From Sphingobium abikonense NBRC 16140 (GTDB taxonomy: Bacteria > Pseudomonadota > Alphaproteobacteria > Sphingomonadales > Sphingomonadaceae), in contig NZ_BCYT01000014.1 in NCBI RefSeq assembly GCF_001598335.1, positions 1 through 64,000 on the forward strand: DNA of 64,000 bases. Direction: 5' to 3'. The translations under genes and the position numbers were made by a program. Positions 61,587 to 64,000 of this stretch are shown here, in pieces. A model generated the notes under the pieces. That model had not been told where the DNA came from, did not search any database, and saw only the letters and a list, made by a program, of their open reading frames with translations. Every line of letters begins with the position of its first letter. Positions within the stretch are counted from its first letter, which is position 1.

Positions 61587-62375
61587 ATGAAGGCCATGGT
61601 GGCGCTGCTGCTGGCGCTGATCGCCGCGCCGGCGCAGGCGGCGCAGGATTATCCCGCCGATCCGCTGGGATCGCCCATGTGGCGCGCCCATGCCCAAATC
61701 TTGTTCGGCGATGATCCCGTCCGCTTCGACGCGCGCGTGAAGGTCGAATTTCCCGCTATTGCGGAGGATCAGCGCGCCTTTCCCGTTGCCATCGATGCGC
61801 GCGGAATTCCCGGCGTGCGGCGGATGCTGCTCTTTGCCGATCTCAATCCCATTCCGGTCGCGCTCGACTATCGGCCGATCCATGCCGCGCCTTATGTCGC
61901 CACCCGCATCAAGCTCGACCAGCGGACGCCGGTGCGCGGCGCGGTTCAGTTGACAGACGGCCAGTGGCTGGTGTCGGGCGGCTGGATCGACGCGGCGGGC
62001 GGGGGCTGTTCCACGCCGCCGGTCAGCCGGGTGAAGGGCGACTGGGCCGATCATCTGGGCGAAATTCGCGGCCGCGCCTGGCCCCAGCAAAATGGCGCGC
62101 GGCTGCGGCTTGGCTTCCGCCACCCCATGGACACGGGCCTCGTCGCCAATATCGCGACCTATCATCTCGATCATCTGGCGGTGAAGGATAGCGATGGCCG
62201 GCTGCTGGCGGAGATGGATATGTGGGCCAGCGTGGCCGAAGATCCGGCGCTCACCCTGATGCCCGATGCGCCGGCAGGAGGGCGGCTTCTGGTCGAAGCG
62301 CGCGATACCAATGGCCGGGACTATGTCGCACGCATCGACGTGGCCCGGCAATCACCGATACCGGCGCGTCCTTGA
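61587..62375 (+). CDS. quinoprotein dehydrogenase-associated SoxYZ-like carrier
   Basis: 262 residues from ATG 61587 (GGGAGAAGGG upstream). The signal peptide ends PAQAA. The N-terminal part is SoxY-like with the carrier cysteine in AAGGGCSTPP (about Cys141), and the C-terminal part (LRLGFRHPMDTGLVANIATYHLDHL) is SoxZ-like. In this family the fused carrier is found with PQQ dehydrogenases, not sulfur oxidation. The stop overlaps the next ATG (TGATG). Confidence 0.92.
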   Translation: MKAMVALLLALIAAPAQAAQDYPADPLGSPMWRAHAQILFGDDPVRFDARVKVEFPAIAEDQRAFPVAIDARGIPGVRRMLLFADLNPIPVALDYRPIHAAPYVATRIKLDQRTPVRGAVQLTDGQWLVSGGWIDAAGGGCSTPPVSRVKGDWADHLGEIRGRAWPQQNGARLRLGFRHPMDTGLVANIATYHLDHLAVKDSDGRLLAEMDMWASVAEDPALTLMPDAPAGGRLLVEARDTNGRDYVARIDVARQSPIPARP

Positions 62376-63316
62376 TGCTCTCGCGTCGCAGCGTTCTGAC
62401 CGGCCTTGCCCTCCTGCCCGTTGTCGCCCGAGCGGCCGAAAGCTACGCGATCGAACCCGAACAGATCGCCGAGGGCATCTGGATGGTGCGCGGGGCCGAT
62501 GCGCCCATTCAGCCGGATAATGGCGGCGCCATCGCCAATATCGCCATTGTCGATACGCCGGCGGGCACGGTATTGATCGATTGCGGCCCCTCGCTGCGCT
62601 ATGGCCTGGCGCTCAAGCGCGTGGCCGAAGGGCTGACCGGAAAGCCGGTGATCCGCGTTTATGTGACGCATCTCCATCCCGATCATGGCTTTGGCCTTGG
62701 CGCTTTCGACCCCACCCGTGCCGCCGCATTGCCGGGCACCATCGCCGCCATAGAGGCGCAGGGGCAGGGCTTTTCCGACGCCATGTACCGTATCCTTGGC
62801 GACTGGATGCGCGGCACCGACCTGTTGCTGCCGCGCGTCGCGCTGACGGCCGGGCAGGAGGATTTTGGCGGCAGGACGCTTCGCCTAATGGCGTTGTCGG
62901 GCCACAGTAGCGCCGACCTGGCGCTGCTCGATGAGCAGACCGGGCTGCTGATCGCGGGCGATCTGGTGTTTCACGACCGCGCGCCAAGCACGCCGACCGC
63001 CGACTTGCTAGCCTGGTGCGCCAGCCTTGATCGGCTCGCGGCGCTGGATCATGGCGCCTTGCTGCCGGGCCACGGGCCTTTGGATCCTGGCGGCACAGCC
63101 GCGATCGCCCAGACTCGCGACTGGCTCGCCTGGCTCGACGCGACATTGACCGATGCCATCGCCGCCGGCCTCGACATGGTGGAGGCGGGGATGCTGCCGA
63201 TCCCAGATCGCTTCGCCGGCCTCGCCGCCGCGCGGTACGAACTGCAACGCAGCGTCTCGCATTTCTACCCCGAACTGGAGGCACAGCTGCTTCCGCGCGT
63301 CGACCGGCCGGACTAG
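62375..63316 (+). CDS. quinoprotein relay zinc metallohydrolase (MBL fold)
   Basis: 313 residues. The N-terminus MLSRRSVLTGLALLPVVARA is Tat- or Sec-like. The metallo-beta-lactamase ligands are complete: HLHPDH (99-104), GHSSADL, AGDLVFHD and LPGHGP. It is the zinc hydrolase that accompanies SoxYZ-like carriers in quinoprotein relay clusters; its substrate is unknown. Translationally coupled to the carrier gene. Confidence 0.92.
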   Translation: MLSRRSVLTGLALLPVVARAAESYAIEPEQIAEGIWMVRGADAPIQPDNGGAIANIAIVDTPAGTVLIDCGPSLRYGLALKRVAEGLTGKPVIRVYVTHLHPDHGFGLGAFDPTRAAALPGTIAAIEAQGQGFSDAMYRILGDWMRGTDLLLPRVALTAGQEDFGGRTLRLMALSGHSSADLALLDEQTGLLIAGDLVFHDRAPSTPTADLLAWCASLDRLAALDHGALLPGHGPLDPGGTAAIAQTRDWLAWLDATLTDAIAAGLDMVEAGMLPIPDRFAGLAAARYELQRSVSHFYPELEAQLLPRVDRPD

Positions 63317-63320
63317 GCCT

Positions 63321-64000
63321 TTAGAAACGCGCTTTCATCCCCAGATACCAGCGGCGCGGCGCGCCCGGGCCATAAGCGCGCGGGTCCGATGCGCCGGGCG
63401 CTTCCTCCAGGTCGATCTCATCCACCTCGCTGAACGTCCCGAATGTGGCATAGCGTCGGTTGAAGGCGTTGCGCACTTCGCCGAACAGGCTGACGCCCGG
63501 CACAATCGTCACGCTGCCGCGCAGATTGACGATGGCATAGCCCGGCACTCGGGGCGTATCATTGCCTTCGTCGCCGACCATATATTGGCCGCTCCGCGCC
63601 AGCACATCGCCCCCGACCGACCACCGCGCTGTCGCATAATCCAGGCTCAGCGTCGCGCTATGGCGGGGAATGCCCGGCAGCCTGTCGCCGCGCGCCACCG
63701 CGATTCTTCCGTCATCATCCGCTTGCGGGTTGGCCGGGCTCGCAAGCGTCAGCGGCGCGCGATAGGTCGCATCGGTGAAGGCGTAGCTGATCGCGCCGGT
63801 CAGGCCACCCCGGCTTGCCTTGACGCTGGCCTCGATCCCCTGCCGCCGGGTCGCGCCGATATTCTGGAAATAGGCCCGCCCCCTGATGGCCGATGCGACA
63901 TATTGGATGTCGTTGCGGTTGCGCGTGCGATAGGCCGACAGCAGCCAGTCGATCCTGATGCCGCCGGCCTGCGCCGATCCGCTCGCGCCCGCCTCCCAGC
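63321..64000 (-). CDS. TonB-dependent receptor, C-terminal part (cut by window end)
   Basis: The frame stays open from the stop at 63321 to the window edge (at least 226 residues), so only the C-terminal part of the barrel is seen. It ends with RRWYLGMKARF, and VNLRGSVTIVPGVSLFGEVRNAFNRRYATFG is the typical last-strand region. The stop is 4 bp from the convergent hydrolase gene. Given the quinoprotein neighbours, uptake of PQQ, a metal chelate or lanthanide complex is possible but unproven. Confidence 0.9.
   Translation of the reverse strand, partial: WEAGASGSAQAGGIRIDWLLSAYRTRNRNDIQYVASAIRGRAYFQNIGATRRQGIEASVKASRGGLTGAISYAFTDATYRAPLTLASPANPQADDDGRIAVARGDRLPGIPRHSATLSLDYATARWSVGGDVLARSGQYMVGDEGNDTPRVPGYAIVNLRGSVTIVPGVSLFGEVRNAFNRRYATFGTFSEVDEIDLEEAPGASDPRAYGPGAPRRWYLGMKARF

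Overview
The window looks like a G+C-rich alphaproteobacterium of the Sphingomonadaceae (Sphingobium, Sphingomonas or Novosphingobium type). This is inferred from gene content and order: the ppx-ppk-hda-DUF2066 | purM-purN block, the argH-lipoprotein-lysA run facing a tlpA thioredoxin, several TonB-dependent receptors, HWE-type histidine kinase signalling, and a plasmid-type RepA/ParAB module with a DUF1612-like neighbour. No rRNA, tRNA, CRISPR array or insertion sequence was recognised.

Layout. 0.2-8.3 kb: a large exported protein of unknown function, an AraC-family regulator, an enoyl-CoA hydratase, an SBF-like symporter with a phosphoribosyltransferase, and an FAD oxidoreductase. 8.4-13.3 kb: an EmrB-EmrA-NodT tripartite efflux operon facing its TetR regulator, with two near-identical palindromic operators between them. 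13.3-15.8 kb: a tightly coupled four-gene operon of unknown function that begins with a 46-residue, strongly acidic peptide and includes a cupin-like protein and a winged-helix regulator. 15.9-20.8 kb: a receiver protein, a siroheme-synthase N-terminal enzyme with a stub of a methylase domain, lysA, a small lipoprotein, argH and tlpA. 21.1-26.5 kb: a TonB receptor, then two Tat-type exported PLP enzymes and an exported RidA, apparently an extracytoplasmic amino-compound processing system. 26.5-32.7 kb: Trm112-like, LON-domain and CnoX genes, MipA, DUF2141, a fatty acid hydroxylase, pheA and a membrane cytochrome c.

32.7-44.6 kb is conserved chromosomal housekeeping: ppx, ppk, hda, a DUF2066 gene, purM, a purN-YjbR fusion, an RpiB-like isomerase, an orphan ABC ATPase, a lower-G+C hypothetical gene and nadB. 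44.6-50.5 kb is an overlapping signalling operon: a hybrid kinase with three receivers, CheR, and a receiver-PAS-HWE kinase-receiver protein. 50.6-56.2 kb is a replication and partition module: ParA, ParB, a Rep_3-type initiator, a 22-bp iteron array and three copies of a parS-like palindrome. 56.4-60.3 kb is tesA facing an ABC transporter of the ybbA-ybbP type. 60.4-64.0 kb is a quinoprotein-associated cluster: pseudoazurin, a rhodanese-like protein, a SoxYZ-like carrier, a metallo-beta-lactamase-fold hydrolase and a TonB receptor cut by the window edge.

Three things stand out: the exported PLP/RidA operon, the peptide-led operon at 13.3-15.8 kb, and a plasmid-style replicon core embedded among core chromosomal genes, which implies either a chromid or an integrated plasmid.
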